This document shows, piece by piece, positions 34,392 to 42,913 of a stretch of 64,000 nucleotides of DNA; positions within the stretch are counted from its first letter, which is position 1, and the number at the start of each line of letters is the position of its first letter. A program made the translations under genes and the position numbers. The notes beneath the pieces were generated by a model that had not been told where the DNA came from, did not search any database, and saw only the letters and a program-made list of their open reading frames with translations. Source of the DNA: Asaia sp003994335 (lineage in GTDB: Bacteria > Pseudomonadota > Alphaproteobacteria > Acetobacterales > Acetobacteraceae); NCBI RefSeq assembly GCF_037151175.1, contig NZ_JBBCOR010000009.1, forward strand, positions 1 through 64,000, in the 5' to 3' direction.

Positions 34392-34745
34392 GATCCACAG
34401 CCTTACATCTTCAAGGACTGTTTTTATCCAGCCCCAATAATCGTCATATTGATTGCAAATATCATATCCGCCATCAGTCCATCCATGTATAATTAAGACC
34501 CTTTTTTGAGTTTCGTTTTCATAATTAAAGAAACATGCGATATCATCATTGTCCTGCCTTCTAGCAAAAGCAATAATGTTCTTAAATTCACTATTTTTCG
34601 GCCATCGTTCGTCAATCGAAAATATCTGTTCATCTGATAAAAAATACCACGGTTCTAATTGGCTGAATGGCTCGTAGCCAGCCAAGCCTTTTTCACGAAA
34701 CCAATGATATCCTCGAGGAAATGATAAATTGAAAACATGGTCCAT
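34353..34745 (-). CDS. Probable immunity protein of CDI module 3, 3' end replaced by IS6
   Basis: This 130-residue protein starts three bases after the ParB-like toxin gene. The sequence GLAGYEPFSQLEPWYFLSDE, FKNIIAFARRQDNDDIACFF and VLIIHGWTDGGYDICNQYDD resembles the SUKH (SMI1/KNR4) immunity superfamily, with moderate certainty. The last dozen residues (VTLGSGMLSR) come from the IS6 terminal repeat, so the native C-terminus is lost. It is AT-rich compared with cdiA. Confidence 0.65.
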   Translation of the reverse strand: MDHVFNLSFPRGYHWFREKGLAGYEPFSQLEPWYFLSDEQIFSIDERWPKNSEFKNIIAFARRQDNDDIACFFNYENETQKRVLIIHGWTDGGYDICNQYDDYWGWIKTVLEDVRLWIGDVTLGSGMLSR

Positions 34746-34748
34746 GGT

Positions 34749-35579
34749 TTACACTCTATTTGAAGGTTTAGGTAATTTTGGTGGTGTTGGTGTGCCCGTT
34801 GGCCCCAAAGGCGGGCGCTGATTACCCGCTCTGTATGCTGCAGCTTCTCCCCAAGTTGAGGCATTACCAAAACGACCAATCATGCTGGTGGGTAGTGGCT
34901 CAGATGGAAGATGAACTCGTGCGGGGATACTATCAATTCCTAGTTCTAAAGCCACAGCCGCACGGGTATGATCCACTGTTGCTAGTCCATCCTGAGTCTG
35001 AATAACGTCAATCGGCGGACCATTGTAACCATTCTCTGACATGCTTTTACGAAGAGTATCAGCACGCCCCCTGCCCCCGGCTGTCGTTTGGGTCCATCTC
35101 AGCTTCGACGGGTCGACATGGACTACATTCCCCCCACCCCCGGCGCTCTCGCCGATATGCGCAGCATTCTTTGAGGCACCACTCTCAAGGAGACTCTTTT
35201 CTACAACACCTTTTTCATATACGCCGAGCAGCCCCGCCATGGCGCCCCATTTTTTCCAGTCATTCGGATCTTCATCGGGATCGGGCAGTTTTTGCAATTC
35301 TGGCTGCGGCTCTGATGTGGATGTCTTTGACGTATCTCCTTTCTGCTCGGCATTGACCGTCGTATTACCCGAAACCTCCGCCGGAGAGCGGAGATAAACG
35401 TAATATTTGTACCCACCATAAACCGTGACTGCAATCGCAGCACCAGCCAAGACCTCTGGGGTCGCAACGGCAGCAAACACCGGGCCTGCAACCGCTATAG
35501 CGCCCTTCGCAACAATAGGCGCCGCCTTTACAACTGCCTCACGCCCCGCCTCTACTGCAAACTCGAGTTCCGAGGCCAC
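34749..35579 (-). CDS. CdiA C-terminal region with ParB/Srx-type toxin domain, module 3
   Basis: This 276-residue frame starts at a GTG (35579). The first 55 residues include a hydrophobic stretch (IVAKGAIAVAGPVFAAVATP, then a second short one), as seen in inner-membrane translocation domains before CDI toxins. After a polar linker comes a ParB/Srx-like domain: VVHVDPSKLRWTQTTAGGRG, RADTLRKSMSENGYNGPPID, VDHTRAAVALELGIDSIPAR. Such domains are found as nuclease tips in polymorphic toxins. It was originally in frame with the upstream cdiA piece; one missing G at the CTGTGG-CCTCGG junction separates them. Confidence 0.75.
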   Translation of the reverse strand: MASELEFAVEAGREAVVKAAPIVAKGAIAVAGPVFAAVATPEVLAGAAIAVTVYGGYKYYVYLRSPAEVSGNTTVNAEQKGDTSKTSTSEPQPELQKLPDPDEDPNDWKKWGAMAGLLGVYEKGVVEKSLLESGASKNAAHIGESAGGGGNVVHVDPSKLRWTQTTAGGRGRADTLRKSMSENGYNGPPIDVIQTQDGLATVDHTRAAVALELGIDSIPARVHLPSEPLPTSMIGRFGNASTWGEAAAYRAGNQRPPLGPTGTPTPPKLPKPSNRV

Positions 35580-37681
35580 AGCTTCTCCGATGTGACCCCC
35601 GAGATTATATTGCTTGAGGCCTGTGACGCACCGTTGAGCGCATTGATGCCCGTGCTGCCAGTTCCCGCCCCTCCGATCATACCCCCTAACGCGCCAGCGC
35701 CGGAACCAATCAGGTTTTCCATCGCCGAGGCGAGCATGACCGCATCGTCAATATTGCCGTTACTATGAGCCAGAGCCCATCGGGATACACCCGCCAATGC
35801 TGCCGACGTTGCCAGTCCACCCGCTGCGGTTCCGGCTGCAGCTGCGCCGATATTACCCCCTGAGACAGCGGCCACGGCTGTATTCGCCGCTGTCTCAAGC
35901 GCGATACGACCGTAGCTGTTCGCGATCCCTTTCTCGCCAAACCCTGCGACGCCAGCCTTTTCCAATTGATCGGCCACAAGCCCGCCGACCTCACCGGCCA
36001 GCTGTCCGCCCAGATGCTGTGCCTGGAGCTGATTGGTCAGCTTCTTCGCGTCGAAGCCATTCTCAAGTGCCGCATTGGCTTTCGCCACATCGGTCGTATA
36101 ATGGCCGGATATACTTCCGGCATTGACCGTAATGTTACCGCTGATCGCAGACTGGCTCTCGCTCGTCTCGTCATGCGTGCGGCCACCACCCATCATGCCC
36201 GCTGCGCCCGACGCGAGATTCGTCCCCACAGCACCCAGAATGCCCATCGTGCTGCCCAGCACATCCGTGCCGAGGCTCATCGACATGCCTGTCTGCGTCG
36301 CCTTCCACTGCGATACATTCGTCACGCTGTTCGCAACAAGGCTGCCCGTGTTGAAGTGGTTCTTCGCCGCTTCCGCCTGGCTGTCGATCACCCCTGCCGT
36401 CAGGCTGGTCTGACCCGCCACATCCACGCCGATGCCGTTCTCACCCGCATAGAGTCCTGAGAGGGTCGAGCCCGTCGTGGCAAAATGATCGGTGACTGTC
36501 TGGTTAAGTCCACTGCCACCAATACCGGTCTTGTAGCCAAGGCTCAGTTGGCCACCGCTCTGGCTCGCTGTGCTGCGATAATCGGACGTATTCTGCGGGC
36601 TCGTGATGTTCAGGCTGCCCGCAGCCAGATCCAGGCGCGGGGCCGTGACCGTCGCCCCGTTCAGCGTCACACTGCCCGGGCTTGCAATCGTCACACTCTG
36701 CGCGCCATTGACCGTCGTGTTCACAGCCGTCGCACTGTCGGAAACGACATGCTGCGTCTGCTTGCCAAACGACGCACTCAGGCTGGCGCTATACCCACCA
36801 ACACCCACACCAATATCGAGACCGACTGAAGTCGATTTCGACTTCATGTCGCCTTCGCTATGGGTCGTATCCCAGCCCGCCTGCAGCGTGATGTCCTTGC
36901 TGGCCGCGAGAACTACATCCTTGCCCGACAGGCTCGACGCCGTCGCACTCAAAGAGCCGTTCTGCGCATCCGCTGCGTTATCGCCACGCGCCACGACAGA
37001 AAGCGTGTTGCCAGCTTTAAGGGCCGAGCCGACGGCCTCGGTCCGTGTTTCCGTGCTCGACTGATGCAGCGACGACGAGCCAATGGATTGGCGTACGCCC
37101 ACAATATTGCCCGCAACTGCATCGCCCCCTCTTATGATCGAGGTGACAATAATCGCCGCGCCCTGCATCGCATTCAGCGCAGCAAGCGTCCCGCTGCCGC
37201 TACCTGACGTCTGGCTTGCAGCAAGCCCCGTATTGACCACCTGCCCGACAATGGATGTTGGAGACAATCCGATTCTGGCGCCGATGGATTTCTCCTTATG
37301 CGCCATGCTCTGTGTCTGGCTGTTCTCCTTAGCCAGCAGCGAGACGGACGAGCCTGAGAGCGTGAGATCATTCGCCGCCGACAATGCCGAGCCATCGATC
37401 GTGAGCGCCTTACCTGCGTTGAGCGCCACACTGCCGCCCAGCGAGGCCAGAACCGACGGGGTCCAGACCGTGCTCGACGACGATGATCTGTCGTCGCGCA
37501 TGCCATAGCCCAGCGTCCCCTGCGCGCCCTGGCTGCTCAGCGAGATCCCTGCCACGTGATGCGACGCACTTGCTTCGTTCTGCGTCTTCGCAGCAATCAG
37601 CGTCAGAGTGCCGCCTGCGGAGAGCGAGGCATCGCCCTGCGCGCCGATCAGACCCTTGAGGCTCATATCCCCGCCCGACAC
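35552..37681 (-). pseudogene. cdiA C-terminal fragment (copy C), frameshifted at its 3' end
   Basis: This 709-codon frame begins abruptly within SGGDMSLKGLIGAQGD, homologous to CdiA residue about 3080. It runs nearly identical to main CdiA through GLYAGENGIGVDVAGQTSLT and ENGFDAKKL, then diverges. It continues into its own pre-toxin region (GSGAGALGGMIGGAGTGSTG) and stops after VTSEKLW. Restoring one G would fuse it to the ParB-type toxin frame. It lacks the TPS secretion domain and signal peptide and has no promoter of its own. Confidence 0.8.
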
Positions 37682-37683
37682 GA

Positions 37684-38196
37684 CCCTTACATGAAGCTCG
37701 CCGTCCCATTCTTTGGCTACAAATCGCGTGTTTCCATCGGCCGGAAATTTAGACTGACCTGGAAATAGAAGATGCCAGATGCCGCAGCCTGTGATGGAGC
37801 CACAATGCAGGTCGTGTTGCCCAATAACGTTTTGGAGTATACGCCGTTTTCTCTTTCTGAAGCAGATAAATGCGGTCGCGTAGCAATCCAGCGAATGGTC
37901 GTCGCCGATCTGCTCAAATCACAGATCGAATGTCATTTCAGACACCGTCGACCAAACCGCCAAAGCCTGCAATTACGAACCAGCCTAAGCTCTCAATAAT
38001 TATTGATCCCTCCACATCACTTTCAAAAGATTCGACATTCCCTCATTTGACGCCAATGATGCATTCATCATGTAAGCACTCGCAAGATAGATTCAAAAAT
38101 ATCATCGCGGACTTAATTTCAGCGGAAATGATGAACGGAAAATCGCTACAACTGTCGATATTTTCGTATGTAATGAAATCTACTGCCGGTTTAGGG
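37684..38196. other. Non-coding stretch with a probable immunity-gene remnant
   Basis: This 513-bp AT-rich stretch contains no complete gene. On the minus strand about 38059-38190 reads DFITYENIDSCSDFPFIISA then EIKSAMIFLNLSCECLHDEC, ending at a TGA, cut off upstream by the IS6 scrap. Its composition and position fit the 3' end of a lost immunity gene. The remainder is unassigned. Confidence 0.35.
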
Positions 38197-38439
38197 GGGG
38201 GCGAAAACGCGAACGCATCATACAGAAGTTACGTTCGCCGGGCGGATGTCAGCGCTTCGTGTCCGTCTTCTCAGCCAGCCGCAATCTCTTTGTTCCACCT
38301 GCCTCCATCACCACCGCTCTTTCTCGTCATATCCATCGTGTCCGGGCTCTCGCCCAATGGAATAACGCGACCGCTCTCAGCGCCTGAAGATCTCTTTCTC
38401 GGGCGTCGCCTACCTCACTTCAGTTAACGTGACATCACC
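38197..38439 (+). pseudogene. IS6-family element, 3' scrap
   Basis: It encodes the transposase C-terminus (KRERIIQKLRSPGGCQRFVS, VSRHIHRVRALAQWNNATAL-like end) and the right terminal repeat CAGTTAACGTGACATCACC, ending at 38439. The 5' two thirds are missing. The terminal repeat supplies the final residues of the neighbouring immunity gene. Confidence 0.75.
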
Positions 38440-38939
38440 CTTGAAGCTATTTTCGTAATGACTTTCTCGACATATGGCCAATCCTGATCAGAATCGCCAA
38501 ATCGATTTGTAAAGTCCCTTCTCGTCAAATACCGAACTGAGTTTCTAGATATCTCTTCGCCACTCAGACTATATATTTGATCGCAGCGATCACAAATCTG
38601 AACTATTTCGTCATCCGTTTCCGATAGTCCATAGGCTAACCGACCGTCTCCGCAGCATTTTGGCACAGAATTTGCGTACAAAACAAAAAACTCTTCAATA
38701 AACCTAAAACAAAAATTTTCAAAATATTTAGGATTACTATTTTTTTTTAATTCATACAGACCTAGTAAGTGCTCGAAAGAGTCATTAAATGGGCAGAAAC
38801 AGAATATCATATCTGTCGTTAGGTCACCTCCAAGGGACCTTTCCATCACCCGCTCAGCGTACAGAAGCTCTCGGCCTCTTTTTGCTATTACGCTTCCATA
38901 TAAAAAAGAAAATTGCTCACACCTATTTTTGAAAAGCAT
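38424..38939 (-). CDS. Probable immunity protein of CDI module 2, 3' end in IS6
   Basis: This 171-residue AT-rich gene begins 8 bases after the toxin frame of module 2, the position of an immunity gene. It contains FNDSFEHLLGLYELKKNSNP, FCFRFIEEFFVLYANSVPKC and a cluster of cysteines (PKCCGDG, ICDRCDQIY) that could bind zinc. No named family was recognised. The last five residues (RVMSR) come from the IS6 terminal repeat. Confidence 0.6.
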   Translation of the reverse strand: MLFKNRCEQFSFLYGSVIAKRGRELLYAERVMERSLGGDLTTDMIFCFCPFNDSFEHLLGLYELKKNSNPKYFENFCFRFIEEFFVLYANSVPKCCGDGRLAYGLSETDDEIVQICDRCDQIYSLSGEEISRNSVRYLTRRDFTNRFGDSDQDWPYVEKVITKIASRVMSR

Positions 38940-38947
38940 AGTTTTCC

Positions 38948-40456
38948 TCAGGGCACTGGATAAGCTGTTATCAAATTTCCGGCTCGATCGGTTTGTATCC
39001 GGACTTTCGTAGTCAACCCGCCACCATCCGCTTTTCTCACAGTTCCGACAACACGTCCCGTATCGGCGACTCTTACATAAGTTGGATCGTTACCAATCAT
39101 TAACACCTTCACAATCGGACTGTCGACTACTGCTTTCGACTGCAACAAGTCGCGGGTCTCACTCTGGGTGATTGTAAATTGGCTTTGAGTGTTTCCTTGG
39201 TTGAAGTGTCTCTCAACAACATGTTCCCACCCCGCATCTACGGTTTTACCTTTACCGTTAACGGGCGTAAAACGAGTATCCTTATTCGCTAGATTGATTC
39301 TTGACCTGACTCTTCCAGGAATCGAATCTTGATCAAGCTGGGGGGTATTTTTTGAAGCAGCACTTGCTCCAGACGATCCCCCACTCCCCCCGGTGGTTTC
39401 CCCGTCATGAGCGATGTTATTGAGGACGCTTTCTGCGGCTTTTTCTTCTCTGGCGGCTTTTGTGGCGGCCTGTATTTCCTTGAGCCCGAGTGCGACGACT
39501 TTTCCGGCGACCTTTCCGGCGGCGCCTGTTTCCAGACCCAACCCCCAGCCGGTGACACTCTCCCAGGCTGCTCCTTTATAGTCGCCGTTCCTGATATCCT
39601 TGCCGGTATTATACATGGACATCGCCTCGGCAACCGGCGGGAGGAACCACTGGGCAAACTCCGCATCCGACATACCCTGGGCAAAGTTCAGGCCCGCCGA
39701 AGGCTGATAGGGATGATCCAGATGAGCTGTGACGGTGATGGCTTCATCGCCGTTTGACTGGGTATGTCGGGTCGCCGTTTGACCTTCAGTTCGCGTTCCA
39801 CTCTGTGATGGATCCGTCGGATCGGCGGTATCGATCGGATAGGCGTCATGATGAGCCTCCGTGAGGGCCTGATCTCCCGACAGGGACGAGGCTGTGGAAG
39901 AGGCCGTGGCATCCCCTCCCTGACCCGTATTCAGCCCGGTCTGACCTGAAGTTCTTTTTTTCCCACCGCCTGTGAAGCCGGATGCCTTGTTGGCCGCCTC
40001 ATAGGCCTGCACGCCCAGTTCGACGGCCGTTTCTCCCGCCGTCTCGGCGGCCATCTGGGTCTGTATTGTATTATTGACCGAGCTGGCATTGAAATCATTG
40101 TCCAGATGCCCGTTCGCACCGGCCAGATCTGTACTGTACGCCCCTGTTGTGCTGCCGCTCTGCACATCGATGTTGCCCGTGATCACTGATTGCGTCGTGC
40201 TGGTCTCGCTGTGATCGACATGGCCCACCGCCACGGCTGACGATTTGGCCACATTAGCCAGACTTTCGCCGCCAGAATATCCCCCGGCGACCGACGCGCC
40301 CGTCGCGCTCCAGCGCGAGACATTCTCCACACTTTCCGCGTCCAGGGAGCCGGTGCTAAAATGATTGCGGTCAGCCTCTGCCGTGCTGCTGATCACCCCG
40401 CCTGTCAGAGCCGTATTGCCAGAGACCTCGACATCCAGCCCCCCCCTCACCCGCAT
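38948..40456 (-). CDS. Displaced CdiA C-terminal region with toxin, module 2
   Basis: This 502-codon frame continues a cdiA-type repeat region (LDVEVSGNTALTGGVISSTA, then EADRNHFSTGSLDAESVENV). It enters a pre-toxin region unlike the main CdiA (ETAVELGVQAYEAANKASGF; ESVTGWGLGLETGAAGKVAG) and ends in a toxin of about 110 residues. That toxin has DAGWEHVVERHFNQGNTQSQ, FTITQSETRDLLQSKAVVDS and TTKVRIQTDRAGNLITAYPV. The HVVERHF motif and the ending suggest a small RNase of the barnase/EndoU/colicin-RelE type, but this is a guess. An eight-G run at 40439-40446 (minus strand) shifts the frame relative to the upstream piece. Confidence 0.72.
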   Translation of the reverse strand: MRVRGGLDVEVSGNTALTGGVISSTAEADRNHFSTGSLDAESVENVSRWSATGASVAGGYSGGESLANVAKSSAVAVGHVDHSETSTTQSVITGNIDVQSGSTTGAYSTDLAGANGHLDNDFNASSVNNTIQTQMAAETAGETAVELGVQAYEAANKASGFTGGGKKRTSGQTGLNTGQGGDATASSTASSLSGDQALTEAHHDAYPIDTADPTDPSQSGTRTEGQTATRHTQSNGDEAITVTAHLDHPYQPSAGLNFAQGMSDAEFAQWFLPPVAEAMSMYNTGKDIRNGDYKGAAWESVTGWGLGLETGAAGKVAGKVVALGLKEIQAATKAAREEKAAESVLNNIAHDGETTGGSGGSSGASAASKNTPQLDQDSIPGRVRSRINLANKDTRFTPVNGKGKTVDAGWEHVVERHFNQGNTQSQFTITQSETRDLLQSKAVVDSPIVKVLMIGNDPTYVRVADTGRVVGTVRKADGGGLTTKVRIQTDRAGNLITAYPVP

Positions 40457-41120
40457 AGAGCCCGGACTGATCCTTGCCTGTGGAGCGATAGGTATCTGTC
40501 ACCGAGGATCCGGAGACACTTCCCCCACCGCCGACAGACCCCGCCCCGGCTCCAGGGATGGGAACCGTTATACTCGCCCCACCCGATGCCGAATGGCTCT
40601 CGTAATGCGCCTCGTCCTGCGGGCTGGTAATGACCAGATTGCCTGTCTGCACACCAATATGACCGCCCGAAACCGTGGCTCCATCGAGCGTCGTCGTGCC
40701 TGACGTGACCAGTGTGACATTGTTCGATCCCGTCACCGTGGTCACCACATGGGTGGTGCTGTCCGACTGGCTGTGTTGTGTCGAGCCGGAGACTGACGCT
40801 GTGACGCTGGCCCCGGCATGGTCTGTGCCAATGCTGCCAACAACCCCGACCGAAGCCGAAACGCTTTGTGCCGAACTTTCTGTCTGACTGGTCTCCACGC
40901 CCGATTGCAGCGTGATATCGCCACTGGCAGCGAGCGTGACATCCTGGCCCGAGAGCGTTCCTGCCGTTACGGCGATCGTGCCGTTCTGCGCATCGGCTGC
41001 ATTATCCCCGCGCGCGACGATGGTCAGATCCCCACCCGCTGTCGCCGATGAGCCCTGCAGGGTGGTCTGGCTCTGGCTCGACTGGCTTTTGCTGCTCGAG
41101 AACCCGAGCGACACCTGCAC
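40371..41120 (-). pseudogene. cdiA fragment (copy B, middle part)
   Basis: This 249-codon frame lies between two poly-G frameshifts. It carries VSLGFSSSKSQSSQSQTTLQ, VARGDNAADAQNGTIAVTAG and NLVITSPQDEAHYES. It is homologous to main CdiA residues of about 3200-3480 but clearly diverged. Its real continuation after YAGEGG is in the 38948-40456 frame. It is probably one gene with its neighbours if the two G runs are resolved. Confidence 0.7.
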
Positions 41121-42466
41121 GCCGACAATATTGTTCTGGGTTGCCCCCCCCCAACGGCAGACATGCCTTCGCCGATCGCTGTCTGCAGCCCGGTCAGACC
41201 GGCCAGGGTGCCCGTTCCCTGCTGCGCGGCATTCAACCCGCCATTGACCGCCTGTCCCACCATGAAGCCCGGCGCCACGCCGGCACTGAACCCGATGGAT
41301 GTTTCCTTATGGGAGGATGTCTGTGTCTGTGTGTTTTCCCTGGCCGTGAAAGAGACGGAGGAGCCTGAGAGGGTGAGATCGCCTGCAGCCGAGAGGGCGG
41401 AGCCGTCGATGGTCACTGCCTTGCCGGCACTGAGCGTGACATCGCCGCCCAGCGAGGCCACGACGGAGGGGGTCCAGCTTGTCGAGGAGGACGAAGACGC
41501 ATCCGAGCGCGATCCGTAACCCAGCGTGCCTGTGGCACCGTTCGTGCCGAGCGAGATCCCTGCCACGTGATGCGAAGCACTCGCTTCGCTCTGCGTCTTT
41601 GTGGCCTCCAGCGTCAGAGTGCCGCCTGCGGAGAGCGAGACATCGCCCTGCGCGCCGATCAGCCCCTTGAGGCTCATATCCCCGCCCGACAGACCCGTCA
41701 GCCTGCCGCCAGACGTCACATTCGAGCCGCGCTCGACCGACAGGCTCCCCGTGTCTGTAAAGCGGCTATGCGTCAGGAAGCCCGACTTGCTGCCGGAAAT
41801 GTCATGGCTTGTGCTGTCGGTGACAGACCCAAGATCGAGCGATTTCGCCGCAGACAGCACCATATTGCCCGTACTGTCGATCGTCGCTCCCGCCGATTTC
41901 AGATCGCCCCCAAGGGCTGCCAGAACCGCATTCCCGCCCGCACTGATCGAGCTCGTGTAATTCTGCGTCTGGCTGAAGGCGCTGCTGACATTGGCGCCCT
42001 TCACCGCCGTGGCCTGACGCACCGTCGCGGCCCCAAGCGTCAGGCTGTTGCCCGCCAGCATCGACAGATCACCACCCGAACTCAGGCGACCGCCATTGAA
42101 GGTAATGTCATTACTGGCCGAGAGGGACGCCGCACCGCTCGCCGTGATCGTGCCGACCGAGCCAAGCTGGCCCTGATTGCCGCCATTGACCAGATAATCA
42201 TTCAGCGTCGCGCTGTTGATGATCGACCCGTTCTGCGCCACCAGGCTGACCGAGCCACCTGCCAGCGTGCCCGTATTGGTGATGTCGCCATTGCGCGCCA
42301 GAATGCTCAGGCTGTTGCTGCCCGAAATCGTCCCGCTATTCGTGACGCTCGATCCCGCAAGCGACACGTCTTTCGCCGCAATCGTGCCGCCGCTCAGTGC
42401 CACATTGCCCGGGGCCAGATAGAGCTTCGGCGCCAGCACCGTCGCACCATTCACCTGCACCGGCAC
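41024..42466 (-). pseudogene. cdiA fragment (copy B, upstream part)
   Basis: This 480-codon frame starts inside CdiA sequence (PVQVNGATVLAPKLYLAPGN). From 42506 down to about 41558 it is almost identical to main cdiA 46542-45594 (constant offset 4036). After HVAGISL it diverges while keeping the repeat style. It shifts frame at a nine-G run (minus strand; C run at 41144-41152) after AVGGG. It lacks the TPS domain and signal peptide; upstream of 42506 the homology to main cdiA stops abruptly. Confidence 0.78.
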
Positions 42467-42506
42467 ATACCAGACGATGTTCTGCGTCAGAGACGCCTTT
42501 TGCTCG
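41558..42506. repeat. Near-identical cdiA block, copy B
   Basis: This block of about 950 bp is almost identical to 45594-46542 in main cdiA, same orientation, offset 4036. It is a long arm for homologous recombination between the expressed gene and module 2. Confidence 0.85.
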
Positions 42507-42559
42507 AGTGCAGTGCATGCAGATAAACTATCTACTTCACTCCGTGAAAACTATCGCGT

Positions 42560-42913
42560 TTAACGTAAGATACTTTGAAATGTATCGAAATCGAACCATA
42601 CATCTTCGTAATTTTCAGTTATTAAGAATCTCCATCCTGGAGCCAAGGCGAGGTACGGAATGATTAGCTTTTCCCATGACGGAATATGGGAATAATGCAG
42701 GGGAAGAAAAAAATCGTCATCATTTAACATTTCCATTCCACCCCAAATATACCATCCTGAAGTATCTCCTTCAGGTTTAATTCGAAGTCCATTTAATGGA
42801 CGAGCCCCCTCTCTGACATTTTTACTTATTCCCACCTTATCGTTTTCCATTGGCGGAAAAAAATCTGAGTTATATTTCTGGCATATACTTTTCTGCATTA
42901 TATCTAATATCAT
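42560..42913 (-). CDS. cdiI: Immunity protein of the expressed CDI system, module 1
   Basis: This 117-residue AT-rich gene has its ATG overlapping the cdiA stop by four bases (ATGA), so the pair is translationally coupled. The sequence GWYIWGGMEMLNDDDFFLPL, HYSHIPSWEKLIIPYLALAP and GWRFLITENYEDVWFD resembles the Imm33-like immunity family, from memory and not searched. It should bind the HNH-type nuclease tip of the adjacent CdiA and protect the producer cell. Its stop lies about 50 bases from the start of the duplicated cdiA copy B. Confidence 0.75.
   Translation of the reverse strand: MILDIMQKSICQKYNSDFFPPMENDKVGISKNVREGARPLNGLRIKPEGDTSGWYIWGGMEMLNDDDFFLPLHYSHIPSWEKLIIPYLALAPGWRFLITENYEDVWFDFDTFQSILR

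Noticed and set aside
37870..38427. 185-codon plus-strand frame
   Set aside because: Its second half is the wrong frame of the IS6 transposase scrap and its first half is AT-rich with no binding site.
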